NCBI GenBank assembly: GCA_025451845.1
Contig: JANWJS010000037.1
Location: forward strand, 1 to 64,000
Reading direction: 5' to 3'
From: Steroidobacteraceae bacterium
GTDB taxonomy: Bacteria > Pseudomonadota > Gammaproteobacteria > Steroidobacterales > Steroidobacteraceae
DNA: 64,000 bases
Positions 44,483 to 53,219 of the stretch are shown in pieces. The number at the start of each line of letters is the position of its first letter. Position 1 is the stretch's first letter. The translations under genes were made by a program, and so were the position numbers. The notes beneath the pieces were generated by a model. The model searched no databases, was not told the DNA's origin, and saw nothing but the letters and a program-made list of their open reading frames with translations.

Positions 44483-45298
44483 ATGAGAACGCTCAGGCCC
44501 TGGGTCCTCGCCGCCTCGATCGCATTTCTCGCCGCGTTCACCTTGCCGGTGCCCGCGCACGGCGCCGCTGCACTGCTGCAACACGCGGTCGACGGCTCGT
44601 GGCGCTCTGCCGCCAACAAAGCGCGCGATCGCTACCGCCATCCGATCCAGACGCTCGAGCTCTTCGGCCTGCGGCCGGACATGACGGTCATTGAGCTGGA
44701 CCCGGGCGGGGGCTGGTACACGGAGATATTGGCGCCCGTGCTGCACGATCGCGGCCACCTGATCGAAGCCACGGCGCCCGCCGATGCGGGCAAGAGGGCT
44801 ACGGCATTCGAGAGCAAGCTCAAGGCCGACCCGGCCGTGTACCGCAATGTCCGGACCATCCCCTTTGCCCCGCCGGCGCAAGTGTCACTGGGGCAGCCAA
44901 ACTCGGCCGACATGGTTCTGACCTTTCGCAACCTCCATGACTGGCTCAACGATAACCCCGCCACGCTCGCGGCCGTGTTCAAGGCCGCGTATGAAGTCTT
45001 GAAGCCAGGGGGCGTCTTCGGGGTCACCGAGCATCGCGCCCGGCCCTACGAGAACGCCGTCTCGGTCTCCCACGCACTGCACCGCATTCCCGAGGACTAC
45101 GTGATCGAGCTCGGCGTGAAGACCGGCTTTCAGCTAGCCGCAGCGTCGGAGATCAACGCCAATCCGAAGGACACGGAGACTTTGAACGTGCACCGTTTGC
45201 CGCCCGACCTCTCCGGGCCCGCCGGCGAGCAGGCCCACATGCGCGCGATCGGTGAATCGGACCGCATGACGCTGGTGTTCGTCAAGCCCGGGCGTTGA
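44483..45298 (+). CDS. Exported class I methyltransferase-like protein
   Basis: 271 residues. A signal peptide (LAASIAFLAAFTLPVPAHGA) precedes a Rossmann methyltransferase fold with SAM motif I VIELDPGGGWYTEILAPVL, then DMVLTFRNLHDWL and VLKPGGVFGVTEH. The fold is intact, yet secretion would put it where SAM is not thought to be available. This exported methyltransferase-like group recurs in proteobacteria; function unknown. Confidence 0.75.
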   Translation: MRTLRPWVLAASIAFLAAFTLPVPAHGAAALLQHAVDGSWRSAANKARDRYRHPIQTLELFGLRPDMTVIELDPGGGWYTEILAPVLHDRGHLIEATAPADAGKRATAFESKLKADPAVYRNVRTIPFAPPAQVSLGQPNSADMVLTFRNLHDWLNDNPATLAAVFKAAYEVLKPGGVFGVTEHRARPYENAVSVSHALHRIPEDYVIELGVKTGFQLAAASEINANPKDTETLNVHRLPPDLSGPAGEQAHMRAIGESDRMTLVFVKPGR

Positions 45299-45331
45299 GC
45301 GCCAGGCGTTGGGAAGCCCGCGGCCCGGGTC

Positions 45332-46261
45332 TCAGTGGTCGCAAAGGGAAATGTCGCCGCTCAGACTCTGCATCCGCAAGTGGCTGCTGCCGCCACCGCC
45401 ACCTCCGCGGGTGCCCTCGAGACGGCTTCCGGGCCCATACTGGTTCTTGTCCGCCTGCTGACCGAAGCAGTTGGTGATATCGCCGCTGAAAGTCTTCGCC
45501 TCGTACGAGTACCCGGCGGAGGTGGACACTTTCATGTTCTGATCGCCGCTCACGGTCTCGGTTGCAACCGATCCGCCGCTCGCCAACCGAGCGTTGAGGC
45601 TGATGTCGCCGTTCGTAGTGTTGAGCCGCACGGAGCGAGCGGTTGCGAGCTCGGCGCTCAAAGTCCCGCTCACGGTTCTCGCCTCGAGCTCGCCGGCAAC
45701 GTTCGTGACGCTCAAATCGCCGCTCACGCTCGCGACGTGGAGCGTGCCGTCCTGGCCGCTGCCGCGCAGGTTGATCGTCCCGCTCACGGAGTTTACTTCA
45801 TCATTGCCGGAGCCGAGCTCGGCGTTGATGTCACCGCTCACGCTATGGAGCTGTTGCGAGCCTGAGACACCGCGAGAGGTAATGTCGGCACTTACGCCCG
45901 ACACCTCGAGCTCACTGCCCCGGGGCACGCGAACCTCAAGGCGGACCGACGATCCGTCGCGGGCCCCGCCGGACGAATTGCAGCCGTCCGAATCGTGGTA
46001 CGTCACACAGACCTGCGTGCGGCCGCGCTCGCTGGTCACCTTCACCCGCTCCGTGTCGCCAGGCAGATCAGCCGTGACCGCGACCTGGGATCGGTCCCAT
46101 CCGGTGATCACGATGGTGCCGGAGATGTTGCTGACATCAACCTCGCCGCGCGGATCTGCCGCGACCTGCTGCCGAAAGGTGTCGGCGTGAGCCGCCCCGC
46201 CGGCAAGTGCCAGCGAAGCAACGAGGACTGCCGCGCCAATAACGGATCTGCTCATGTTCAC
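45332..46261 (-). CDS. Exported DUF4097-type beta-repeat protein of the ECF operon
   Basis: 309 residues from a GTG overlapping the upstream stop (GTGA). A signal peptide (AVLVASLALAGGAAHAD) precedes beta-repeats with a VSGxI/L core about every 19 residues (HSVSGDINAEL, NSVSGTINLRG, ASVSGDLSV, RTVSGTLSAEL). It ends with a Gly-rich linker and LSGDISLCDH. It is the third gene after a sigma factor and a membrane-bound putative anti-sigma factor and is probably an envelope component of that stress module. Confidence 0.85.
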   Translation of the reverse strand: MNMSRSVIGAAVLVASLALAGGAAHADTFRQQVAADPRGEVDVSNISGTIVITGWDRSQVAVTADLPGDTERVKVTSERGRTQVCVTYHDSDGCNSSGGARDGSSVRLEVRVPRGSELEVSGVSADITSRGVSGSQQLHSVSGDINAELGSGNDEVNSVSGTINLRGSGQDGTLHVASVSGDLSVTNVAGELEARTVSGTLSAELATARSVRLNTTNGDISLNARLASGGSVATETVSGDQNMKVSTSAGYSYEAKTFSGDITNCFGQQADKNQYGPGSRLEGTRGGGGGGSSHLRMQSLSGDISLCDH

Positions 46262-46848
46262 GTCTCTCCGCCGCCGCCGCTCGCTTCCTGCACGGTCGAC
46301 AGCACTCTCATCTCGTCTTGATAGGTATCGATCAGCAGCTCCTGCAGCAGCGCATTCCCGGGTTCCCGGCCGAGCGCCTGCTGGATCTGTTGCATCGACT
46401 GATGAATGGCAGCCAGGCTCTGCAGAACCTTCTGTCGGCTGGGCGGCGGCAGCTTCGCGAGCCGCGCGTTCAGCGAGCGCAGCAGCGACTCTCGCTCGTG
46501 CACGTACCGCGGATCCGTCACATAGGCCACGGGGATCCCTTCACCCTCGGTGCTGGTGGACCGAGCCGCGACGTCAGGGGTCGAATGACCGGGCGAAAGG
46601 ATCAGCCGGTCGATCGAGATTCCCACTGCTACCGCGGCGAGCACGGCTGCGAGCGCCGCGATGCGCATCACGTGGGGGCGCCAGCGCGGTACCTTCGATT
46701 TGCCGTTGTGCAACGCGCCCGCATCAGGCTGCGAAATATTGCCCTGCCGCAGCCGCGCCTCGAGCGCTGGCCAGCCGTCAGTCGGCGGCGCGATGTCTCG
46801 CGGCAGCTCGCTGAGGCGTCTGACTTTAGAAGGCGTAGGGTCGTTCAT
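46258..46848 (-). CDS. Single-pass membrane protein, likely anti-sigma factor
   Basis: 196 residues: a hydrophilic N-terminus with LPRDIAPPTDGWPALEARL, one membrane helix (AALAAVLAAVAVGISIDRLIL, about 63-83) and an extracytoplasmic helical region rich in Gln/Leu (SLLRSLNARLAKLPPPSRQKVLQSLAAIHQSMQQIQQAL). It overlaps the sigma gene (ATGA) and the DUF4097 gene (GTGA). Position and topology fit an anti-sigma factor; no zinc-binding ZAS motif is present. Confidence 0.65.
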   Translation of the reverse strand: MNDPTPSKVRRLSELPRDIAPPTDGWPALEARLRQGNISQPDAGALHNGKSKVPRWRPHVMRIAALAAVLAAVAVGISIDRLILSPGHSTPDVAARSTSTEGEGIPVAYVTDPRYVHERESLLRSLNARLAKLPPPSRQKVLQSLAAIHQSMQQIQQALGREPGNALLQELLIDTYQDEMRVLSTVQEASGGGGET

Positions 46849-47432
46849 CGCATCTCCGATCCGGAAACTCCGGACTCGAGCCGCGCGCGCACGAGCGCAC
46901 GAGCCCGATGCAACTGAGCCTTGCAGGTGCCTTCGGCAACGCCGAGCATCTGAGATGCCTCGCCATGCGAGTAACCGTAGATGCCACAGAGCACGAGCGC
47001 GTCACGCGCCCCGTCGGGCAAGCTGCCCACGACGGCTTCGATCTCATGCACCTCGATCGGCGTATCAAGCGTCCACTCCTCGGGTGGGCCGCCGGGCTCC
47101 TCGCCCGGGTCCACCGGCAATGGCGGCAATTCAGCCTGGGTCGCAGCCTTGCGCCGCCGGTTCAGGACTACGTTCACCGCTATGCGGTGCAGCCAAGTCC
47201 CAAAGCTGCTTCGGGTCTCGAAGCGCCCGAGTGCTTTCCACGCGTTGAAGAACGCCTCCTGAGCACAGTCCTCCGCGGCGGTCTGATCACGCGTCATACG
47301 CAGACATAGTCCGTACACGCTTCCTACGTGCTTGCGATAGAGGCGTTCGAATGCACGCACGTCGCCATCGCGAGCCCGCTGCACGAGGCCTGCCTCCCAC
47401 TCGATCCAGTCGCTTTGTGCAGCCGGCACCAT
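46845..47432 (-). CDS. ECF-type RNA polymerase sigma factor
   Basis: 195 residues with region 2 (FERLYRKHVGSVYGLCLRMTRDQTAAEDCAQEAFFNAWKALGRFETRSSFGTWLHRIAVNVVLNRRR) and region 4 (ALVLCGIYGYSHGEASQMLGVAEGTCKAQLHRARALVRARL). It is the first gene of a three-gene coupled operon with a putative anti-sigma factor and a DUF4097 protein. It probably directs its own promoter in the 126-base gap upstream, where I see a TATAAA but no certain ECF -35. Confidence 0.92.
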   Translation of the reverse strand: MVPAAQSDWIEWEAGLVQRARDGDVRAFERLYRKHVGSVYGLCLRMTRDQTAAEDCAQEAFFNAWKALGRFETRSSFGTWLHRIAVNVVLNRRRKAATQAELPPLPVDPGEEPGGPPEEWTLDTPIEVHEIEAVVGSLPDGARDALVLCGIYGYSHGEASQMLGVAEGTCKAQLHRARALVRARLESGVSGSEMR

Positions 47433-47558
47433 TCTGCTTAATTAGAGTCGTGCGGATGCAGAAGCGTTTATACAGGCTATGCGGGTGCGCAGGGAATATT
47501 TCACCCCTTTAGATCAAAGACTTATGAGACTTGACCGATGCCGTCAGCGCTAACTGGC

Positions 47559-48809
47559 TTACTTGCTCGCAGCCGGACACTTGGGGGTGCTGCTGCTCGC
47601 CGCCGGCGCTTGTGGCTCGAGCTTCCAATCAGCGGGAATCTCGAACTGATCCGACGCGATGCTCGCAGTGTCGATGGAGGTCGTCTCGGTGGTGAGCGAC
47701 ACGACGCGGACCAGCGGTCCTGATGCCGGCGTGGGCGCAGCCGAGCCGCCCGAAGAAGAAGCTCCCCCGCTCATCGCGTTGGCCGCGGCGTTGGCCGTAG
47801 GCTCCGCGGCCTCATTCGCAGCACTGGACGCCGCCGCCCCTCCCGCCGAGTCGGCATGAATGGCCGCGGCACCGCGATGAAAGAGGCCCGACAACCCGCT
47901 CGCGAGCGCACCCGATGCGATGCTGTGCATGCTGAAGGTGCTGCTGCTCGCCTGCTGCTGCGCCGCCTGCTTCGCCTTGCCGCAATGGGGACCGCCGAAG
48001 GCCATGTAGAAAATCGTGCGCAGCGGATAGCCCTTGAGATCCGCCGCCTTGACCCGTAGTTGCTTGAGCTGGTCTGCGTACGGCGCCATGAACTGCGCGA
48101 CCGTGTGTTGCAGCTGCGGGTTGTTCGGGTCCAAGCCCTGCGCCTCCAGGTACTTGTGCGCGAAGGCATTGCGCTCGTCGGCTCCCGGAATCTCCTCCGT
48201 GGTGAGCCAGGTCTCGAAGCCATAGTCCATCTCACACACGTCTCCAGTCTGCGCATCCGTACAGGTCTGCGACAGCACTGCGCGCGTCTTGCGCGCATCG
48301 TGTCCGAGGATCGTGGCGTGCTCGTCGGTAGTGTTGACATTGAGCACCGGCGAGCTCAGTTGACATCGGGAGGTATCGGGTGCCGCCGTCCGCGGGGCGC
48401 TCTGCGATTGCGGCATCGGACACTTCTTCATCTCCTCCATCGCGGCCTCGAGCCGCTGCTGCGCCTCGGCGCGCTGCGCGGCCGTGGGAAAGGGTCTCTC
48501 CGAATAGAGCTTCTTCTTCGGCTGCAGCTCCCACTCGACCTGCTTATCGAGGCGCACGATGCGCCCACCCTCGACGTCGTGACAAAAAAGCGAGAGGAAG
48601 CCGTGACAGGTCACCGTCGAATCATTGCGCTGCTTGTCGACGCTGGTGCGCTCCACCGAATCGATGTCGATGTCTATTCCACCGAGACTCATGGAGGTCT
48701 TCTGACCGAGCGTGACGTCCGCGCGCGCGGGCGGCGTCAACACGGTGAGACCCGCTGCGGTGGCGAGTGTCAGTATGAGGATGGCACGGGTTCGGCTGCG
48801 CGTAATCAT
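47559..48809 (-). CDS. Exported protein of unknown function
   Basis: 416 residues from an ATG with AAGGGGAGA upstream. A signal peptide (TRAILILTLATAAGLTVLTPPARAD) is followed by a Cys-containing mid-region (TCHGFLSLFCHDVEGG; TCTDAQTGDVCEMDYGFETWLTTEEIPGADERNAFAHKYLEAQGLDPNN). A long Ala/Ser/Gly-rich low-complexity segment follows and the end is polar. I do not recognise the family. The middle part, with paired cysteines and a GYPLRTIFYMAFGGPHCG segment, looks folded. It lies upstream of the ECF sigma operon in the same direction. Confidence 0.6.
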   Translation of the reverse strand: MITRSRTRAILILTLATAAGLTVLTPPARADVTLGQKTSMSLGGIDIDIDSVERTSVDKQRNDSTVTCHGFLSLFCHDVEGGRIVRLDKQVEWELQPKKKLYSERPFPTAAQRAEAQQRLEAAMEEMKKCPMPQSQSAPRTAAPDTSRCQLSSPVLNVNTTDEHATILGHDARKTRAVLSQTCTDAQTGDVCEMDYGFETWLTTEEIPGADERNAFAHKYLEAQGLDPNNPQLQHTVAQFMAPYADQLKQLRVKAADLKGYPLRTIFYMAFGGPHCGKAKQAAQQQASSSTFSMHSIASGALASGLSGLFHRGAAAIHADSAGGAAASSAANEAAEPTANAAANAMSGGASSSGGSAAPTPASGPLVRVVSLTTETTSIDTASIASDQFEIPADWKLEPQAPAASSSTPKCPAASK

Positions 48810-48999
48810 GTTGGCTGTCTCCCCTTGTAGGAATTGGACTTCGCCTTGCTGTAGCGCCGCGCGGCATTCTCCGCCTTCGCCCGGCGGGTGTCGATGCCCG
48901 GCATCCGCAGCCCGCAACCCACGCCAAGCCGGGGGCCGGGGGAGCGGCTGCCGCCGCGGCCGGCCCGTATCCCGCCATGCCTGCGGCTCAGGCTCTCCC

Positions 49000-49995
49000 T
49001 CAGACCCGCACCAGGAACTCGTAATCCGTCCGTGCCGCCTCCATCCGCGGCTCGGCGAAGGGCGCTTCCTGCTCGATGTAGTAGTACCTCACGCCGGCGT
49101 CGTAACCCGCCTGCAGAATGGTCTTCCAGTCGATGGTGCCCGATCCCACATCGGCGGGGTCCATCTTGAAGGCGTTGTTAGGCGCCGTGCCCGCCTTGAG
49201 GTCCTTGACGTGCATCAGGCGAAAGCGGTGGCGGTGCGCGCGCAGCAGGGGGATCGGATCCACCCCGGCGGCCGCGACCCAGCCAACGTCCATCTCGAAC
49301 CACACGAGATCAGGGTCTGTGTTCGCCAGCAGCAGGTCGTACCCGGTCTGGGAGCCGTGTCTGGCGAACTCGACGTTGTGATTATGATAGGCGAGCTTCA
49401 AGCCCTCGCGCTTCAACGCCGCGCCCTTCTGGTTGAGCTGGACGGCCAGGCCCCGCCAGTCATCGGCCGTCATCTCCTTGCCGGCACGGCTCAGGAAGTG
49501 CAGCCCGTCCTCGCCCTGGCGCGGCCCCCCGAAGCGCTGCGGCACCGGGAAGATCGGCACCACCACGAACTTGACGCCGATACGATGCATGTCGGCTGCA
49601 AGCCTGCCGACGTCTCCCGCGAGCGTCGGCCCTCCTCCCCCATCTGCGTGCAGCGGGACGTGCGTACTCGGACTCGAGAGCCCGGCCCGGTCGAGCGCTG
49701 CGCGCAGCTCCGCGGCCGTACGCTTCATCAGGCCGACCGGCTCCACGATCCGGTAGCCGATTCTGGCCAACGTCTGGAGCGTCCCCTCGAGGTCGCGATA
49801 GGGCGCATTGCCCAGGGTGTAGAGCTGCAAGCCGATGGGCAGGCCGTGCCCGGCGAAGAAACGGCGCCCCGTGGGCGCGGCGAGCCCAGCCGTCGCGGCA
49901 ATGCAGCCCGCCGCCGCCGCCGCGGTACCCAGGAACGCGCGCCGACTCACGGCAGGTGTCTTCTGCGAATCCGGCGCCGTCGCTGTCTCACTCAT
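49000..49995 (-). CDS. Tat-exported sugar phosphate isomerase/epimerase-like TIM barrel
   Basis: 331 residues. A Tat signal VSRRAFLGTAAAAAG precedes a xylose-isomerase-like barrel: IGLQLYTLGNAPYRDLEGTLQTLARIGYRIVEPVG, LAYHNHNVEFARHG, FEMDVGWVAAAGVDP, RLMHVKDLKAG and YYYIEQEAPF. The metal-ligand pattern (Glu, Asp, His, Glu) is retained. Exported members of this family, often annotated as sugar phosphate isomerases/epimerases, act on unknown glycosides or sugars. Stands alone, divergent from the pirin gene. Confidence 0.85.
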   Translation of the reverse strand: MSETATAPDSQKTPAVSRRAFLGTAAAAAGCIAATAGLAAPTGRRFFAGHGLPIGLQLYTLGNAPYRDLEGTLQTLARIGYRIVEPVGLMKRTAAELRAALDRAGLSSPSTHVPLHADGGGGPTLAGDVGRLAADMHRIGVKFVVVPIFPVPQRFGGPRQGEDGLHFLSRAGKEMTADDWRGLAVQLNQKGAALKREGLKLAYHNHNVEFARHGSQTGYDLLLANTDPDLVWFEMDVGWVAAAGVDPIPLLRAHRHRFRLMHVKDLKAGTAPNNAFKMDPADVGSGTIDWKTILQAGYDAGVRYYYIEQEAPFAEPRMEAARTDYEFLVRV

Positions 49996-50097
49996 GTCGC
50001 TTCCTCCGAGTTGACGTGAAGCGGGATTCTAGTCCGCGGGCTTGGCCGGAGAATACCCGCGGTAGTTCTGCCCCGCGTCGCGGCGTAGGATGCCCGC

Positions 50098-51015
50098 ATG
50101 AGCGTACTCCCCGACATCGAGCCCGCCTCGGCGCCCTGCCCGGGGACGCCACAGCTTGCAGCGCGGATCGACGCCCGCGCGCGCGACCTCGGCGGCTTCA
50201 CCGTGGGCCGCGTCCTGCCCTCGTCGGCGCGCCAGCTGATCGGCCCCTTCATCTTCTTCGATCACATGGGGCCGGCCACTTTTGCGGCGGGATGCGGCAT
50301 CGATGTGCGCCCGCATCCGCACATCGGACTCGCCACGGTCACGTATCTCTTCGAGGGCGAGATCGTCCATCGTGACAGCCTCGGCTCGCAGCAGCCAATC
50401 CGCCCTGGGGACGTCAATTGGATGACGGCCGGCCGCGGTATCGCTCATTCGGAGCGCACCGCCGTCGAGCTGCGGCAGAGAGGCTCGCGCCTCGATGGAC
50501 TGCAGCTCTGGGTTGCGCTGCCGCGTAGCCACGAGGAGATCGACCCGGAGTTTCATCACCACCCTGGCCGCGATGTGCCGGCCTTCGGCGTCGGCGGCGC
50601 AAGCGTCCGCCTGCTCGCGGGCCACGCCTATGGTCAGACATCGCCCGTGCGGACATTCTCGCCCCTCTTCTACCTGGATGCGGCGCTGCCGGCCGACAGC
50701 GAGCTCCCCCTTCCCGACGAGCACGAGGAGCGTGCTGCGTATGTGGTCAGCGGTACGGTCTTTTGCGGTAACGAGCAGGCAGAGCGCGGCCGCATGCTGG
50801 TGTTCACGCCTGGAGCGCCGGCAACTCTGCGTGCCGTCAGCGACGCGCGGGTAGCCCTGATTGGGGGCGCACCGATCGACGGTGAACGGCACATCTTCTG
50901 GAATTTCGTATCGAGCTCACAGGCGCGGATCGAGCAGGCGAAGCGCGATTGGCGCGCGGGCCGCTTCGCCAAAGTGCCCGGGGACGAGCAGGAGTTCATC
51001 CCACTTCCGGAGTGA
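50098..51015 (+). CDS. Pirin-family bicupin protein
   Basis: 305 residues with the pirin signature: [27 protein letters not shown], then [49 protein letters not shown]. The His-His-His-Glu metal site of the N-terminal cupin is visible. Pirins include quercetinase-like dioxygenases and redox sensors. It overlaps the convergent MFS gene by 20 bases at its 3' end. Confidence 0.9.
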   Translation: MSVLPDIEPASAPCPGTPQLAARIDARARDLGGFTVGRVLPSSARQLIGPFIFFDHMGPATFAAGCGIDVRPHPHIGLATVTYLFEGEIVHRDSLGSQQPIRPGDVNWMTAGRGIAHSERTAVELRQRGSRLDGLQLWVALPRSHEEIDPEFHHHPGRDVPAFGVGGASVRLLAGHAYGQTSPVRTFSPLFYLDAALPADSELPLPDEHEERAAYVVSGTVFCGNEQAERGRMLVFTPGAPATLRAVSDARVALIGGAPIDGERHIFWNFVSSSQARIEQAKRDWRAGRFAKVPGDEQEFIPLPE

Positions 51016-52243
51016 GAGCGCCGCCGCTCGGCACGACATCGCGCATGCGATCGACGGCTCTGAGAGGCGGGAAGGTCCGCATCCAGACCGCGACGACGAC
51101 GAGCGTCCCCACGCCACCGATCACGACTGCCGGCACCGTTCCAAAGAGCGCAGCGGTGACGCCGGATTCGAAGCCACCGAGCTCGTTGGAAGCGCTGATG
51201 AAGAGCGTGCTCACCGCGCTCACTCGTCCGCGCATGGCATCCGGCGTCGCGAACTGCACGAGCGCCGAGCGGATATAGACACTGATCTGATCCGCGGCAC
51301 CCGTGACGGCGAGCGCCGCCAGCGACACGCTGAAATCCGTAGACAGGCCAAACACGATGGTGCCGATGCCGAAGACCACGACGGTGGCAAACATGATGTG
51401 GCCCACTTTGCGCTCGACTGGCCGGCGCGTGAGGTATAGCGCCGTCATCGCAGCGCCGACCGCGGGAGCGCTGCGCAGGAGACCGAGGCCCGTGGGCCCG
51501 ACGTGCAGGATGTCTCGGGCGTAGACGGGCAGCAGGGACACCGCGCCACCCAAGAGCACGGCGAAGAGATCGAGCGAGATCGCGCCGAACACGACCGGAC
51601 GCGAGCGCACGAACTCCACGCCCTCGCGGACTCGTGCGAGTCGGCCTGCCGGCAGGGTCAAATCGGGCGTCACGCGTCTGCCCGCGAGAAACGGCACTCC
51701 AGCGGCACCCACGAGGGACGCTACGAGCGCACCCGCGTAGGCGATCGCCGGCCCGAGTGCATAGGCGAAGCCGCCAAGCGCCGGCCCCGCGATGATGGCG
51801 AGCTGCGCGACGGATGATCCCCAGGCGAGCGATCTTGGAAGCTTCTCGGGCGGCACCAGGAACGGCAGCAGCGATCGGGTCGCAGGACCCGAGAAGCCGC
51901 GGGCCGTCCCATACAACAGGATCACTGCATAGAGCGGCCAGACAGAGGTTTGGCGGGTGAGGACGAAGGCGAGCAGCAGCGCGCTCGCGACCGTCTCCAG
52001 GAGGCTCGCCAGCAGGATGATTCGCCGCGGGTCGAAGCGGTCCGCCAGCTCCCCCGCGGGCAGAGCGAGCAGAAACATCGGCACGAACTCGACGAGGCCC
52101 ACGATCCCGAGCGCAAGCGGGCTCTGCGTCAGATCGTACACCTGCCAGCCGACGGAGACCGACTGCACCAGTACCGCGATCCGCGAGAGCGCGCGGATGC
52201 AAAGGTACAGCGGCAGATCGTGGTCGCGGTAGGGGCTGCTAAT
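50996..52243 (-). CDS. MFS exporter (enterobactin-exporter-like), unusual start
   Basis: A 12-helix MFS protein with [46 protein letters not shown], resembling EntS/YbdA-type exporters. Homologues begin MSSPxRxxxFRLYLxARxLS. The matching segment here ([19 protein letters not shown]) is preceded by ATT, not ATG, GTG or TTG, and the frame has a TGA shortly upstream. The only standard start is a GTG at 52168, which would cut into helix 1. I therefore extend to the ATT at 52241-52243, which overlaps the stop of the cyclodeaminase gene, and flag the start as uncertain. Confidence 0.75.
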   Translation of the reverse strand: MSSPYRDHDLPLYLCIRALSRIAVLVQSVSVGWQVYDLTQSPLALGIVGLVEFVPMFLLALPAGELADRFDPRRIILLASLLETVASALLLAFVLTRQTSVWPLYAVILLYGTARGFSGPATRSLLPFLVPPEKLPRSLAWGSSVAQLAIIAGPALGGFAYALGPAIAYAGALVASLVGAAGVPFLAGRRVTPDLTLPAGRLARVREGVEFVRSRPVVFGAISLDLFAVLLGGAVSLLPVYARDILHVGPTGLGLLRSAPAVGAAMTALYLTRRPVERKVGHIMFATVVVFGIGTIVFGLSTDFSVSLAALAVTGAADQISVYIRSALVQFATPDAMRGRVSAVSTLFISASNELGGFESGVTAALFGTVPAVVIGGVGTLVVVAVWMRTFPPLRAVDRMRDVVPSGGALTPEVG

Positions 52244-53219
52244 TGCCGGCGCCCGCTCGCGCGTGCAGATAACTCACCGCGGCCAGGTCCTGCACGATGT
52301 GCCCGAGTGACTTGTAGACGGTGATTTCCCCCGGCGAGGTGCGGCCGGCGATGCGGCCGAGGAGCACCTCCCCGATCTCGGCGACGATGTGACTGTCATC
52401 GATGAGCCCCGCTTCCTTGGCCAGCAGGAACTCCGCCGCCGCAGCGAGTGCAGAGCGACGGCTGTCGACGATGTAACGGCTCGCCCGAACCAACGCATTA
52501 TCGATCTCCACTGGCCCGGCGCGGCTGGAGCCGACGGCATTCACGTGCGTGCCAGGGCGTACCCAGTCGCCAAGCAGGACAGGAGTCGGAGATCCAGTCA
52601 CGGTGCAGATGATGTCGGCGGACGATGCCGCCTCGTGCGCCGCTTCGACCGCTCTGATGCGCATTCCAACTTCGCGCTGCATTTGTTCAGCAAATCGGAC
52701 GGCTCGGTCCGCGGAGCGGCCCCACACCAGAATCTCCTCCAGGTTGCGAACGCGCATGAGGGCGCGGACGTGCGATGTGGCCTGCAGGCCACAGCCGAAT
52801 ATCGCCAGTACCTTGGCGTCCCGCCGCGCGAGCACGTCTGTGGCAACGGCAGAGGCGGCTGCCGTGCGGATCTCCGTCACCTCACCGGCATCGGCGATGC
52901 ACATCACGTTACCGCTTTCGCGGTCGAAGAGCACCACCACGCCGCGGTGCGCTGAGCGGCCCGGCTGCTGCGGATCGCCAAACACCGACAGCAACTTGGC
53001 GCCGAACCCATGTGGCGCGGCCAGGGTTCCCGGCATGAGGCCAAAGAACCTGCCGGGGTCGATCTCGAAGATGTTACGCAGGGGCTGCGGCCTGCCCTCG
53101 GCGCTGAATTCCGCCATTGCCGTGCGGACCACCGCCATGCAGCCGTCATAATCGAGCGCGGCCCGCACCTCCTCGGGGCCGTAGAAAGGGACGATCCCCT
53201 TGTGGCCGGTCGCGGTCAA
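52239..53219 (-). CDS. Ornithine cyclodeaminase/mu-crystallin-family protein
   Basis: 326 residues with the NAD-binding part LAIFGCGLQATSHVRALMRVRNLEEILVWGRSADRA and the substrate part DRESGNVMCIADAGEVTEIRTAAASAVATDVLARRDAK. The family covers ornithine cyclodeaminase, alanine dehydrogenase-like and imine reductase activities. It starts at TTG fused to the ilvE stop (TTGA) and is followed by the MFS exporter, giving a three-gene leftward operon. Substrate unknown. Confidence 0.88.
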   Translation of the reverse strand: MTATGHKGIVPFYGPEEVRAALDYDGCMAVVRTAMAEFSAEGRPQPLRNIFEIDPGRFFGLMPGTLAAPHGFGAKLLSVFGDPQQPGRSAHRGVVVLFDRESGNVMCIADAGEVTEIRTAAASAVATDVLARRDAKVLAIFGCGLQATSHVRALMRVRNLEEILVWGRSADRAVRFAEQMQREVGMRIRAVEAAHEAASSADIICTVTGSPTPVLLGDWVRPGTHVNAVGSSRAGPVEIDNALVRASRYIVDSRRSALAAAAEFLLAKEAGLIDDSHIVAEIGEVLLGRIAGRTSPGEITVYKSLGHIVQDLAAVSYLHARAGAGN

